Positions 52,493-60,979 are shown, numbered from the stretch's first letter. The stretch: DNA of 64,000 bases from Streptomyces sp. MP131-18 (GCF_001984575.1 NZ_LZNS01000001.1:5494632-5558631); one strand, 5' to 3'. Program-made: numbers and translations. The notes: generated by a model from the sequence alone, not told the origin.

Positions 52493-53077
52493 TCACGCCC
52501 GCTCGTCACCCGCACCACGCAGGGACGCGCGTGGCACACCCGCCAGTTCGGCGGTTTCGACCGCGGCCCGGTTGCGAGCCGCGTCCAGGCCTTCACGTGC
52601 CGAGGCGTCGACGTGAACGCGCGACGCCGGGTCCAAGGGCAGGACGCGGATCTCCACACCGTGCCGAGCGGCCGCGTCCGCGAAGCGGCGGAGTCCGATC
52701 TCCCACTCGGGGCGGTACCAGAAATGATCGGCGACGAGCCGGCCGCCGATGTGGGCCCGGGCGGCGTCGCCCGTGTAACGCGGCCTCAGCCGTACCTCCC
52801 CGTCGCCTGCCAGAGCCGATGCCGGAACGGTGACGCGGTACACGGCGGCCTTGCCGAAGCGTCACAAAGCGGCGCACGCCGAGGTCACCGTCGAAGCGGA
52901 ACGTGCCGCGCTCGTTCTCGTGCTGGTTCCGGAACAGGTAGGTCGCCACGAGAGACGACCGTCCCGGAGCGGGCTCCGGCTGTCGACGGTCAGTGTGTGC
53001 GACGCGGTGGTTGAACTGCCCATGGGCAGGTGCCCCATCAGGGGCGCGGCTGCTTCGTGAACATGCAGAGACAACAT
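52493..53077 (-). pseudogene. GH35 beta-galactosidase pseudogene with large internal deletion
   Basis: Three frames on the minus strand match parts of the intact GH35 protein at 43.8-46.1 kb. One segment (DSRSPLRDGR) resembles its early STHLVRGGRP. A second (VATYLFRNQHENERGTFRFDG) matches VATYLFWHHHEEQQGEFRFEG. A third (YRVTVPASALAGDGEVRL, AHIGGRLVADHFWYRPEWEI) matches its C-terminal jelly roll with VADQYWNGAPWEI. About 600 to 700 central residues, including the catalytic Glu, are missing, and frames shift at the joins. It was divergent from the GntR gene, the usual layout for a regulated sugar operon. Confidence 0.75.
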
Positions 53078-53153
53078 GACAGGCGGCTACTGCGGGGCGG
53101 CGGCTCGGTGGAGCGCGTTCATCGTGGAGGGAGCCACGGGCAGCGTCAAGATG

Positions 53154-53182
53154 TATTCATAATTAATGCCTACTGCTAGGGT
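53154..53182 (+). promoter_or_regulatory. AT-rich promoter/operator of the GntR gene
   Basis: TATTCATAATTAATG (53154-53168) precedes a possible -10 TAGGGT (53177-53182). It resembles TATTCAGAAATTATG in the beta-galactosidase promoter (46227-46207, minus). Position over the promoter suggests autoregulation. It also faces the divergent GH35 pseudogene. Confidence 0.5.
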
Positions 53183-53238
53183 GGGTGGGCCAGGCCTCCA
53201 CATCTGGGGCCCGCGCAGACCCCGAGGAGAGACCCGCC

Positions 53239-53961
53239 ATGGCGTCGTACACCGGAAGAGGCGTTCACGGGCAGGTCGTCCGCGTCCTCGGCCTGCGTAT
53301 CGTCGGCGGTGACTTGCCCGAGGGAGCCACTCTCGACATGCGTGGCCTCGGGGAAGAACTCGACGTCAGCCTCACCGTGATGCGCGAGTCCATGAAGGTG
53401 CTCGCCGGCAAGGGCCTGATAGACGCTCGCCAGAAGCGTGGAACTTTCGTCAGGGAGCGCAGCAATTGGAACCTGCTCGACGCGGACATCATCCGCTGGC
53501 AGGTCGAGAGCGGCGCCGGACAGCGCCTCATGCGTGACCTCGCCGAGGTGCGCGCGATCGTGGAGCCGGCCGCCGCTCACCGTGCGGCCCTCAACCGGAC
53601 AGAAGGCGATCTGCGAGCGCTGGAGACCGCGCTCGACGCGATGACCCATGCCCGCGCTCACTTCTCCGCGGACGCCGCCGAGGCCGACGCCGCATTCCAC
53701 CGCGCCCTGCTCTGTGCCACCGGCAACGAGATGCTCGCGCGCATGGACCTCCTCCTTGAGCCCGGGCTACGCGAACGCGACCGGGTCGTCCACTCCCACG
53801 ATCAGGCCAACGACCCCGTCCCCAGCCACCGGGCCGTCCTCGACGCGATCCGCGACCAGGACCCCGCCCGCGCGGAGCTTGCCATGCTCGACCTCCTCGC
53901 CAAGGCCACCCACGACCTCGACCGGATCACCGGCAGCGTCTCCGCGGCGCACCAGCCCTGA
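53239..53961 (+). CDS. GntR-family transcriptional regulator, FadR/FCD subfamily
   Basis: The 240-residue protein starts at ATG 53239 behind GAGGAGAG. The N-terminal winged helix (about 8-75) contains LDMRGLGEELDVSLTVMRES and GLIDARQKRGTFV. The C-terminal FCD ligand-binding helical bundle includes ADAAFHRALLCATGNEML (near 155) and PVPSHRAVLDAIRDQD (near 197) with the metal-binding Asp/His pattern. FadR-type GntR proteins often sense sugar acids or galactose-pathway metabolites. Its position beside GH35 genes and the shared AT-rich element suggest control of galactoside use; the effector is unknown. Confidence 0.92.
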   Translation: MASYTGRGVHGQVVRVLGLRIVGGDLPEGATLDMRGLGEELDVSLTVMRESMKVLAGKGLIDARQKRGTFVRERSNWNLLDADIIRWQVESGAGQRLMRDLAEVRAIVEPAAAHRAALNRTEGDLRALETALDAMTHARAHFSADAAEADAAFHRALLCATGNEMLARMDLLLEPGLRERDRVVHSHDQANDPVPSHRAVLDAIRDQDPARAELAMLDLLAKATHDLDRITGSVSAAHQP

Positions 53962-54607
53962 CACCTCTTCCGCCCTCACCGACGGGCCTGCGGTGCGGCG
54001 CGAGGCCCGGCTCACCGGCCCTGCCGTCGGGGCCCCTTCGCGTTCTCCTCCTGGCTCCCGCTCCCGCGCGTTCTGCCCGCTGAGCCTGTGCCCGGTCTGT
54101 CCGGGCACACGTGAGCACCGTTACCTACCGGTCTACCGGGTCCAGGTCCATGCCAAGGGCCGCGAGCACGAGGTGAAAGCTCTGTCCCCATAAGCGGTGG
54201 TGGCGAAGCGTGACTGGCGTCATTGGCGCCGCGTGCGGGGTGCCGGGTGGAACGCGTCATCGGGCTCCACGGCGTTCGGCAGGACATCGCCGTGCCGCGG
54301 ACCCACCGGCCGGTGGGCATCAGCCAGGAGCTGGCGATCGCGCGGTACGAGGACAGCTGTCGGCTCTGCTGCGTCCGCGGCCCTGGACTGGCCGAGCAGC
54401 TCGGCCGAAGGCCGCGAGGGGACCGGGAGCCGCGGGGCGCGGGGGCCCGTGTAGGGTCGCCTGATCCACGGCGGGGCGGCCGCCGTCCCCGCTCCGGGCA
54501 CGGTTGGGGGCAGGACGGTCGTGATGGTTTCCGGGTCTTGGAAGAAGCCGCCGGCCGCCGGCCGTGGCCGGGTTGCCGCGGCGGGCGGTGCGGCGGACGA
54601 TGAGGCC
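53962..54607. other. Intergenic region, right edge of the accessory segment
   Basis: About 645 bases without a convincing gene. A short plus-strand frame ends with YRVQVHAKGREHEVKALSP at 54193, possibly a degenerate fragment. Another short stretch near 54250-54360 looks coding-like but has no recognisable start. A TAGGGT hexamer (54453-54458) could be a -10 element for the downstream GNAT gene. The boundary to core sequence probably lies here. Confidence 0.45.
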
Positions 54608-55153
54608 GTGCCCCAGCTCGTCCAGCCCACCACCGCGGTCCACGCCTCGTTTCTCGAAGCGGTGGAAGAGTTCGAGGCGGAGGGGCGCGGCACCCTGGAG
54701 GACAACTCCATGCTGGGCCGCGACATCTCCGTCTTCGGCCGCCGCTGGCAGGACCCCGAAACGTTCGCCCAGTACGTCGCGGAGAACATAGCCGCGGCCC
54801 GCGACGACACCCTGCCGCCGCCCGGCTTCGTGCGTGCCACGATCCTGTGGTGGGTCGAAGGGGACACCTTCCTCGGCCGCCTGTCCATACGCCACCGGCT
54901 CACCCGGCGGCTGCTCGACTGGGGCGGGCTCATCGGCTACGACGTGCGGCCCTCCGCGCGCCGCCGCGGCCACGCCACCGGCATGCTGCGCGCGTCCCTC
55001 CCGCTCGCCCGCCGGCTCGGGCACGACCCGGTGCTGGTGACCTGTGACCACGACAACGTGGCGTCACGGAAGGTCATCGAGGCGTGCGGCGGGGTCTTCG
55101 AGGACCGGCGGGGGGAGAAGCTGCGGTACTGGATAGCCACCGGTGGGACGTAA
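54608..55153 (+). CDS. GNAT family N-acetyltransferase (RimJ/RimL-like)
   Basis: The 181-residue protein starts at GTG 54608 (VPQLVQPTTAVHASFLEAVEEF). An in-frame ATG at 54521 would add a low-complexity stretch. The acetyl-CoA-binding core reads IGYDVRPSARRRGHATGMLRASLPLARRLG (residues about 111-140 in pieces). A DHDNVASRKVIEACGG block, typical of GNATs acting on small molecules or protein N-termini, follows. The substrate is unknown. It lies immediately upstream of the TIGR03936 gene and is probably part of the core order rather than of the accessory region. Confidence 0.9.
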   Translation: MPQLVQPTTAVHASFLEAVEEFEAEGRGTLEDNSMLGRDISVFGRRWQDPETFAQYVAENIAAARDDTLPPPGFVRATILWWVEGDTFLGRLSIRHRLTRRLLDWGGLIGYDVRPSARRRGHATGMLRASLPLARRLGHDPVLVTCDHDNVASRKVIEACGGVFEDRRGEKLRYWIATGGT

Positions 55154-55257
55154 CCTGGAAGTAAGCAACGGCCCGTGACCGGGCCGGAGAGTTTCGTACG
55201 AGGGACTGAAGACCACTGGGCAAGCGACAGCCCGTAGGCCCGCCGCCCGCTCCCGCG

Positions 55258-56049
55258 GTGCAGCGCATCCGGATGCGGTATACGAAGCGGGGCCGCCTGC
55301 GGTTCACCAGCCACCGCGATTTCCAGCGCGCCTTCGAGCGCGCCCTGCGCCGGGCCGGGGTACCCATGGCGTACTCCGCGGGGTTCACCCCGCACCCCAA
55401 GGTCTCCTACGCGAACGCCGCGCCGACCGGCACGGCGAGCGAGGCGGAGTACCTGGAGATCGCCCTGACCGAGCGGCGGGACGTCGAGGAGCTGAGAGCC
55501 CGCCTCGACGCCTCGCTGCCGGACGGCCTCGACATCGTGGACATGGTGGAGGCCCGCACCACCGACTTCGCCGAGCAGTTGCAGGCGTCCCAGTGGGAGC
55601 TGCGGCTGGACGGCGTACAGCCCCTGGACGCGGACCGCGCGGTCGCCGCTTTTCTGGCCGCCGAGGCCGTCGAGGTGCAGCGGCGGACGAAGAAGGGCCT
55701 GCGCGCCTTCGACGCCCGCGCCGCCGTCGTATCGCTCGCCACGGTGCCGTCCGGAACGGCAGCAGGTGGGTCCCATGGGCCTGACACCCAGCCTTGTGCG
55801 ATACTGCGCCTGGTAGTACGGCACCTTACCCCTGCCGTACGACCCGACGACGTCCTGTCCGGTCTCCGCGCTAAGGCCGACCTGGCGCCGCCGGTCCCCG
55901 CAGCGGTGACCAGGCTGGCGCAGGGGCCACTCGATGAGGAGAACGGCACGGTGACCGACCCGTTCGCGCCTGACCGCGACGCTGCCGAAGCCGCCCTGAC
56001 CAGGGCCGCCGGACAGCAGGCCGCGGCGGCGCCGGGGGTCACCGGATAG
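55258..56049 (+). CDS. TIGR03936 family (DUF2344) radical-SAM-associated protein
   Basis: The protein has 263 residues from GTG 55258. The family opening is clear: RYTKRGRLRFTSHRDFQRAF (residues about 7-26) and then AGFTPHPKVSYANAAPTG. It is normally encoded next to, or fused with, TIGR03960 radical SAM proteins, and the two are thought to act together; the chemistry is unknown. Here the partner is 12.9 kb upstream. In-frame sequence continues upstream to CTG 55216 (GKRQPVGPPPAPAV), which resembles the N-terminus I recall for homologues. The real start may therefore be this non-standard codon. rne follows after 197 bases. Confidence 0.93.
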   Translation: MQRIRMRYTKRGRLRFTSHRDFQRAFERALRRAGVPMAYSAGFTPHPKVSYANAAPTGTASEAEYLEIALTERRDVEELRARLDASLPDGLDIVDMVEARTTDFAEQLQASQWELRLDGVQPLDADRAVAAFLAAEAVEVQRRTKKGLRAFDARAAVVSLATVPSGTAAGGSHGPDTQPCAILRLVVRHLTPAVRPDDVLSGLRAKADLAPPVPAAVTRLAQGPLDEENGTVTDPFAPDRDAAEAALTRAAGQQAAAAPGVTG

Positions 56050-56246
56050 CGATGCCGTTGCTGTGCCGCAGAACGGCCGGGGGCCTGGGAGCCACTCGGG
56101 CCGGGCTGTTCCGGGCGGCGCACCGACCAGCAGACTTTCGCCGTAGCCGGACCCAGTGGTCCGGAACCGGCGAGTAAAACGACAGCTCTCGAGCGGCGCC
56201 CGCTAGGCGGTGAGGCGCCCGGGAGCGTGACGGGAGAACCGCCCGC

Positions 56247-59200
56247 ATGCACGAGGCCAACGAATCCGTGGGGCCGAACGGTGCCGAGCGCACCGGGGAC
56301 ACCCCCGCGGCCACTACGACAACGGACAAGAACACCACACCGAGTGACACCCTCCCGCCCCGGCGCCGCCGGGCGGCGACCCGCCCGGCCGGCCCTCCGG
56401 CCGCGGTGGCGGAGGAGGAGAGCAGGACGGACGAGGCCGAGCAGGCCGCGCCGCGGAAGCGGCGCCGTGTGACGCGCGTCGCGTCCGAGCCGGAAACGGA
56501 AGCGCAGCAGGAGCCGCAGCAGGAGCCGGTGGCCGCGGAGGCGGAGGCGGAGGGTGCTGCGCCGCGGAAGCGGCGTCGTGCGACGCGTGCTGTGTCGGCG
56601 CCTGAGCCGGTGGCTGAGGAAGCGGTGGCCGAGGAGCCGCCTGCGGAGGAGGCCGCGCCCGCGCGGAAGCGGCGTCGTGCGGCGGCCGATGAGCCGGTGG
56701 CCGCGGAGGCGGAGGCGGAGGGTGCTGCGCCGCGGAAGCGGCGTCGTGCGACGCGTGCTGTGTCGGCGCCTGAGCCGGTGGCTGAGGAAGCGGTGGCCGA
56801 GGAGCCGTCCGCGGAGGAGGCCGCGCCCGCGCGGAAGCGGCGTCGTGCGGCGGCCGATGAGCCGGCGGCCGCGGAGACCGCGCCCGCGCGGCGGCGGCGC
56901 CGCACCGCGTCCGTGCCCGAGGCGGTGGAGGAGCCCGCGGCCGCGGAACCGGCCGCCGAGCCCGAGCCCGAGCCCGAGCCCGCCGCGCCCCGGCGCAGGC
57001 GCCGGGCGGCGCGTGCGGCGGGCGAGGCGGCGGAGACGCCCGCCGAGGAGCCGCAGATCACCGCGCAGGAGCCGGAGCAGGCCGTGGAGGCGCCCACGTC
57101 GCGCAGGCGGCGGCGGTCCGCGCGCGAGGCGGCGGAGCCGGAGGCCGTCGCCGAGGTGCCGGACGAGGCCGACGCGGCTGCCGTGCCGGACGAGAGCGAC
57201 ACGCCCCTGCCCCCGGCGGTGCCGGTGGCGACCGCCGTGTTCCAGGCGCCGGTGTTCCAGGCGCCCATGTTCCAGACTCCGCAGCGGGCCGCCGAGGAGG
57301 CGGTGCGCAGCGCCGCTCCGGCGACCGGGCCCGAGGAGGCGGAGGGGCCGGAGGAGCCCGAGGACGAGGACGAGCAGGACGTCGAGGACGTCGAGGACGT
57401 CGCCGAGGAGGAGGACGAGTCGCAGGCCGACCGTCCGGCCCGCAGGCGGCGCCGCGGCGGTCGGCGGCGGCGCCGCGGGGAGACCGCGGAGCGTGCCGCG
57501 GCGGCAGTCGCGGGGACCGACGCCGGGGACGGCGACGAGGAGACCGCGCCCGAGGCGGAGGCCGAGCCGGAGTCCGGCGCGGCGGAGCCCGCGAAGGACG
57601 CGGACGTGGACGAGGACGCCGACGCCGAGGCGGAGGCCGAGGAGCAGGCGGAGGGCGGCGGTTCCTCGCGGCGCAGGCGCCGGCGCAGGCGGCGCAGCGG
57701 CGATTCGGGCGACGGCGCGGGTGGCGACGACCCGGAGCGCACCGTCGTCAAGGTCAGGGAGCCGCGCCGCAAGCGGGACGAGGCGACCGAGAGTTCGGAC
57801 GGCGTGCAGTCGATCAAGGGCTCCACGCGTCTGGAGGCGAAGAAGCAGCGCCGCCGCGAGGGCCGCGAGCAGGGGCGGCGCCGCGCGCCGATCATCACCG
57901 AGGCGGAGTTCCTGGCGCGCCGGGAGTCCGTCGAGCGGGTCATGATCGTGCGGCAGAGCGGCGAGCGCACGCAGATCGCGGTGCTGGAGGACGACGTCCT
58001 CGTCGAGCACTTCGTGAACAAGGAGCAGTCGGCCTCCTACGTCGGCAACGTGTACCTCGGCAAGGTGCAGAACGTGCTGCCGTCGATGGAGGCGGCGTTC
58101 GTCGACATCGGCAAGGGCCGCAACGCGGTGCTCTACGCGGGCGAGGTCAACTTCGAGGCACTCGGCCTCGGGAACGGGCCGCGCCGGATCGAGAGCGCGC
58201 TGAAGTCCGGGCAGCCGGTCCTCGTTCAGGTCACCAAGGACCCCATCGGTCATAAGGGCGCGCGGCTGACCAGCCAGATCTCGCTGCCCGGCCGGTACCT
58301 GGTGTACGTGCCCGAGGGGTCGATGACCGGGATCAGCCGCAAGCTGCCCGACACCGAGCGGACCCGGCTGAAGCAGGTGCTGAAGCGGATCGTTCCGGAG
58401 AACGCGGGCGTCATCGTGCGCACCGCGGCCGAGGGCGCGAGCGAGGACGAGCTGACCCGGGACGTCGAGCGGCTCCAGGCGCAGTGGGAGGAGATCCGCA
58501 AGAAGGCGAAGAAGGGCAACGCGCCGGCGCTGCTCTACGGCGAGCCGGACATGACGGTGCGCGTGGTCCGCGACATCTTCAACGAGGACTTCTCGAAGGT
58601 CATCGTCAGCGGCGACGACGCGTGGGAGACGATCCACGGGTACGTCGCGCACGTGGCCCCCGACCTCCAGGAGCGCCTCCAGCGGTGGACCTCGGACGTG
58701 GACGTGTTCGCCACGTACCGCATCGACGAGCAGCTGATGAAGGCCCTGGACCGGAAGGTGTGGCTGCCGAGCGGCGGTTCGCTGGTCATCGACAGGACCG
58801 AGGCGATGGTCGTCATCGACGTGAACACCGGCAGGTTCACGGGCCAGGGAGGCAACCTGGAGGAGACCGTCACCAGGAACAACCTGGAGGCGGCCGAGGA
58901 GATCGTGCGCCAGCTGCGGCTTCGCGACCTCGGCGGCATCATCGTCATCGACTTCATCGACATGGTGCTCGAATCCAACCGTGACCTGGTGCTGCGGCGG
59001 CTGCTCGAATGCCTGGGCCGCGACCGGACGAAGCACCAGGTGGCGGAGGTCACCTCGCTCGGCCTGGTGCAGATGACGCGCAAGCGGGTCGGGCAGGGGC
59101 TGCTCGAGTCGTTCTCGGAGCCGTGCGTGCACTGCAACGGCCGGGGCGTCATCGTGCATGCGGACCACGTGCACGCGCCCGGCGGCGGTGGCGGCGGCAA

Positions 59201-60044
59201 GAAGAGCAGGAAGCGGGCGCGGGCCGCCGCGGCGGAGGAGCCGCAGCCCACGGCCGCGGAGGCGCAGCCCGCGCCGGCCGCGGTCGCGGAGAGCGCCGAG
59301 CCGGTGGAGCCGATCGTGCCGCCGGAGACGGTGGAGCGGAACGAGCCGGTCGAGCCCGTCGAGCCCGTTGAGGAGCCGGTGGAGCCGTCGCCCGAGCCGC
59401 GGCGGCGGCGCCGCGTCTCCCGCAAGGCGAGCGCGCCCGCCGGTCCCGCGGGGGAGGGCGCGGTGACCGTGGTCACCGCGGAGCAGCCGTCCGCCGCGGC
59501 GGAGCCGGAGCCCGCGCCGGAGCCCGAGCCGGAGCCCGCGCCGGAGCCCGAGCCCGCGACCGCCCGGCGGCGTGGGAGCCGTAAGGTCTCCGTCCCGGCC
59601 GGTGCGCCGAGGAGCGCGGAGGAGCCCGCGGTGGTCGTGGTCACGGCCACCGAGCCGGAGCCGGAGCCCGTTCGGGAGCCGGAGGCCGTTCGGGAGCCGG
59701 AGGCCGGCACCGTGTCCGAGGCGCCGCCGCGGCGCAGGGCGGTGCGGCGGGCGTCCGCCCCGGCCGGTTCGCCGGAGGGCGCCACCGAGGCGGTCGTGAC
59801 GGTCGTGACGGCCGGTGCGGCGAAGAAGTCGGCGAAGAAGACGGCAACCAAGTCGGCGGCCAAGACCGCGGCCAAGAAGACCGCGAAGAAGACGGCCAAG
59901 AAGACCGCCGCCAAGAAGACGGCGACGAAGAAGACCGCGGCCAAGAAGACGGCCAAGAAGGCCACGGCGAAGAAGGCGGCCAAGGCCACGTCGGCGGCGG
60001 AGCAGCAGCAGCCGCCCTCGGTGTCCGCCACGGCCGGGGAGTGA
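56247..60044 (+). CDS. rne: Ribonuclease E/G family endoribonuclease
   Basis: The 1265-residue RNase ES-type enzyme processes and degrades RNA. The catalytic core is central: the S1 domain with YVGNVYLGKVQNVLPSMEAAF (from about residue 598), the 5' sensor and DNase I-like region with VIDVNTGRFTG (about 855), and the zinc-link CVHCNGRG (about 960). Long disordered flanks surround it. The N-terminal 550 residues are Glu/Ala/Arg-rich with a duplicated 56-residue unit. The C-terminus ends in an AAKKTAKK-type Lys/Ala tail (about residues 1190-1250) reminiscent of histone H1-like proteins. ATG 56247. A terminator follows and the rplU promoter is separate. Confidence 0.96.
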   Translation: MHEANESVGPNGAERTGDTPAATTTTDKNTTPSDTLPPRRRRAATRPAGPPAAVAEEESRTDEAEQAAPRKRRRVTRVASEPETEAQQEPQQEPVAAEAEAEGAAPRKRRRATRAVSAPEPVAEEAVAEEPPAEEAAPARKRRRAAADEPVAAEAEAEGAAPRKRRRATRAVSAPEPVAEEAVAEEPSAEEAAPARKRRRAAADEPAAAETAPARRRRRTASVPEAVEEPAAAEPAAEPEPEPEPAAPRRRRRAARAAGEAAETPAEEPQITAQEPEQAVEAPTSRRRRRSAREAAEPEAVAEVPDEADAAAVPDESDTPLPPAVPVATAVFQAPVFQAPMFQTPQRAAEEAVRSAAPATGPEEAEGPEEPEDEDEQDVEDVEDVAEEEDESQADRPARRRRRGGRRRRRGETAERAAAAVAGTDAGDGDEETAPEAEAEPESGAAEPAKDADVDEDADAEAEAEEQAEGGGSSRRRRRRRRRSGDSGDGAGGDDPERTVVKVREPRRKRDEATESSDGVQSIKGSTRLEAKKQRRREGREQGRRRAPIITEAEFLARRESVERVMIVRQSGERTQIAVLEDDVLVEHFVNKEQSASYVGNVYLGKVQNVLPSMEAAFVDIGKGRNAVLYAGEVNFEALGLGNGPRRIESALKSGQPVLVQVTKDPIGHKGARLTSQISLPGRYLVYVPEGSMTGISRKLPDTERTRLKQVLKRIVPENAGVIVRTAAEGASEDELTRDVERLQAQWEEIRKKAKKGNAPALLYGEPDMTVRVVRDIFNEDFSKVIVSGDDAWETIHGYVAHVAPDLQERLQRWTSDVDVFATYRIDEQLMKALDRKVWLPSGGSLVIDRTEAMVVIDVNTGRFTGQGGNLEETVTRNNLEAAEEIVRQLRLRDLGGIIVIDFIDMVLESNRDLVLRRLLECLGRDRTKHQVAEVTSLGLVQMTRKRVGQGLLESFSEPCVHCNGRGVIVHADHVHAPGGGGGGKKSRKRARAAAAEEPQPTAAEAQPAPAAVAESAEPVEPIVPPETVERNEPVEPVEPVEEPVEPSPEPRRRRRVSRKASAPAGPAGEGAVTVVTAEQPSAAAEPEPAPEPEPEPAPEPEPATARRRGSRKVSVPAGAPRSAEEPAVVVVTATEPEPEPVREPEAVREPEAGTVSEAPPRRRAVRRASAPAGSPEGATEAVVTVVTAGAAKKSAKKTATKSAAKTAAKKTAKKTAKKTAAKKTATKKTAAKKTAKKATAKKAAKATSAAEQQQPPSVSATAGE
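56523..56858 (+). repeat. 168-bp tandem duplication inside rne
   Basis: Copy one (56523-56690) and copy two (56691-56858) are almost identical, with visible differences only at a Pro/Ser codon pair. Each encodes 56 residues containing APRKRRRATRAVSAPEPVA. A partial third copy follows. The near identity at silent sites shows recent expansion of the N-terminal disordered region. Confidence 0.9.
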
Positions 60045-60050
60045 GTGCCC

Positions 60051-60088
60051 GGGTCCGCCGCCGCCCCCGCGGGGGCGGCGGCGGACCC
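60051..60088 (+). terminator. Terminator after rne
   Basis: A perfect 17-bp GC stem (60051-60067 with 60072-60088) with a 4-base loop lies six bases after the rne stop codon. Confidence 0.85.
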
Positions 60089-60095
60089 GGCTGAT

Positions 60096-60125
60096 TTGAC
60101 CGGCTTGTTGACGTCTCCGTATTCT
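60096..60125 (+). promoter_or_regulatory. Promoter of rplU-rpmA
   Basis: TTGACC (60096-60101), an 18-base spacer and TATTCT (60120-60125) form a strong housekeeping-type promoter. The predicted leader is about 145 bases, long enough for ribosomal-protein autoregulation, though I cannot identify a known L21 leader structure. Confidence 0.75.
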
Positions 60126-60276
60126 TGGCGATCGGCGTGTCATCAGGCCCGCCATCCCCCTGAGCACTCATCCTCCCGCGCGGCGCACGCTCGTTTCCGC
60201 GTCCGTCCGGGAGAGGCCGGGTTTGCCGCCCGCTGCTGGCATCAGGGGTTCCGTATCGAGCGAGGGAGAGTTCCGC

Positions 60277-60597
60277 GTGTACGCGATCGTGCGCACCGGC
60301 GGCCGTCAGCAGAAGGTGTCTGTGGGCGACGTCATCGAGGTTGACCGGATGGCGAGCGAGGTGGGCGACACCGTCGAGCTCTCCGCCCTCCTCGTCGTCG
60401 ACGGTGAGACCGTCACCAGCGACCCGTGGGTGCTGGCCGGAGTGAAGGTCCGGGCCGAGGTGACCGACCACCACAAGGGCGACAAGATCCGGATCCAGAA
60501 GTTCAAGAACAAGACCGGCTACCGTCGGCGGATGGGTCACCGTCAGCTGCACACCCAGCTGAAGATCACCGACATCCCCGCCCCGGCCTCGAAGTAA
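60277..60597 (+). CDS. rplU: 50S ribosomal protein L21
   Basis: The 106-residue protein begins MYAIVRTGGRQQKVSVGD at GTG 60277, behind GAGGGAGAG. It binds 23S rRNA. The family-specific KIRIQKFKNKTGYRRRMGHRQ block lies near residues 68-88. The in-frame ATG at 60223 is too far upstream for the family length. It is followed 14 bases later by rpmA in the universal L21-L27 order. Confidence 0.98.
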   Translation: MYAIVRTGGRQQKVSVGDVIEVDRMASEVGDTVELSALLVVDGETVTSDPWVLAGVKVRAEVTDHHKGDKIRIQKFKNKTGYRRRMGHRQLHTQLKITDIPAPASK

Positions 60598-60611
60598 GGG
60601 ACTGAGCACAC

Positions 60612-60869
60612 ATGGCACACAAGAAGGGCGCGTCCTCCACCCGGAACGGCCGTGACTCCAACCCGCAGTACCTCGGTGTGAAGCGCTTCGGCGGTCAGCT
60701 CGTGAGCGCCGGTGAGATCCTGGTCCGCCAGCGCGGCACCCACTTCCACCCCGGCAAGGGTGTCGGCCGCGGCAGCGACGACACGCTGTTCGCGCTCCAG
60801 GCGGGCGCCGTGCAGTTCGGCAAGCACCGTGACCGCAAGGTCGTGAACATCGTGCCGGCCGCGCGGTAA
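60612..60869 (+). CDS. rpmA: 50S ribosomal protein L27
   Basis: The 85-residue protein starts MAHKKGASSTRNGRDSNPQ at ATG 60612. Its N-terminus reaches towards the peptidyl-transferase centre. It carries the L27 signature GEILVRQRGTHFHPGKGVGRG (residues about 36-56). No N-terminal propeptide of the Firmicutes type is present. It is cotranscribed with rplU and ends before a compound hairpin. Confidence 0.98.
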   Translation: MAHKKGASSTRNGRDSNPQYLGVKRFGGQLVSAGEILVRQRGTHFHPGKGVGRGSDDTLFALQAGAVQFGKHRDRKVVNIVPAAR

Positions 60870-60892
60870 CCGCAGCCGACCGACGCACACTC

Positions 60893-60937
60893 CGAGGGCG
60901 GACCGCCTTCCCACGCCGGGAAGCAGGTCCGCCCTCG
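60893..60937 (+). terminator. Compound hairpin after rpmA
   Basis: CGAGGGCGGACC (60893-60904) pairs with GGTCCGCCCTCG (60926-60937). A second stem CTTCCC/GGGAAG (60907-60912 with 60918-60923) stacks inside. It separates the ribosomal genes from obg. Confidence 0.8.
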
Positions 60938-60958
60938 CCCGTGTTTGTTCCTCAGACA

Positions 60959-60979
60959 GTTCGTCGTTCGTCGTTCGTC
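60959..60979. repeat. Heptamer GTTCGTC repeated three times upstream of obg
   Basis: Three perfect tandem copies of GTTCGTC are followed by the variant GCTAGTC and then GTTCCCA. They lie about 65-85 bases upstream of the obg start, in the promoter position. They could be a direct-repeat operator or simple slippage. Confidence 0.7.

Noticed and set aside
55407..60167. 1586-residue open frame on the minus strand
   Set aside because: It is antisense to rne and the TIGR03936 gene, with Arg/Leu/Gly-only composition.
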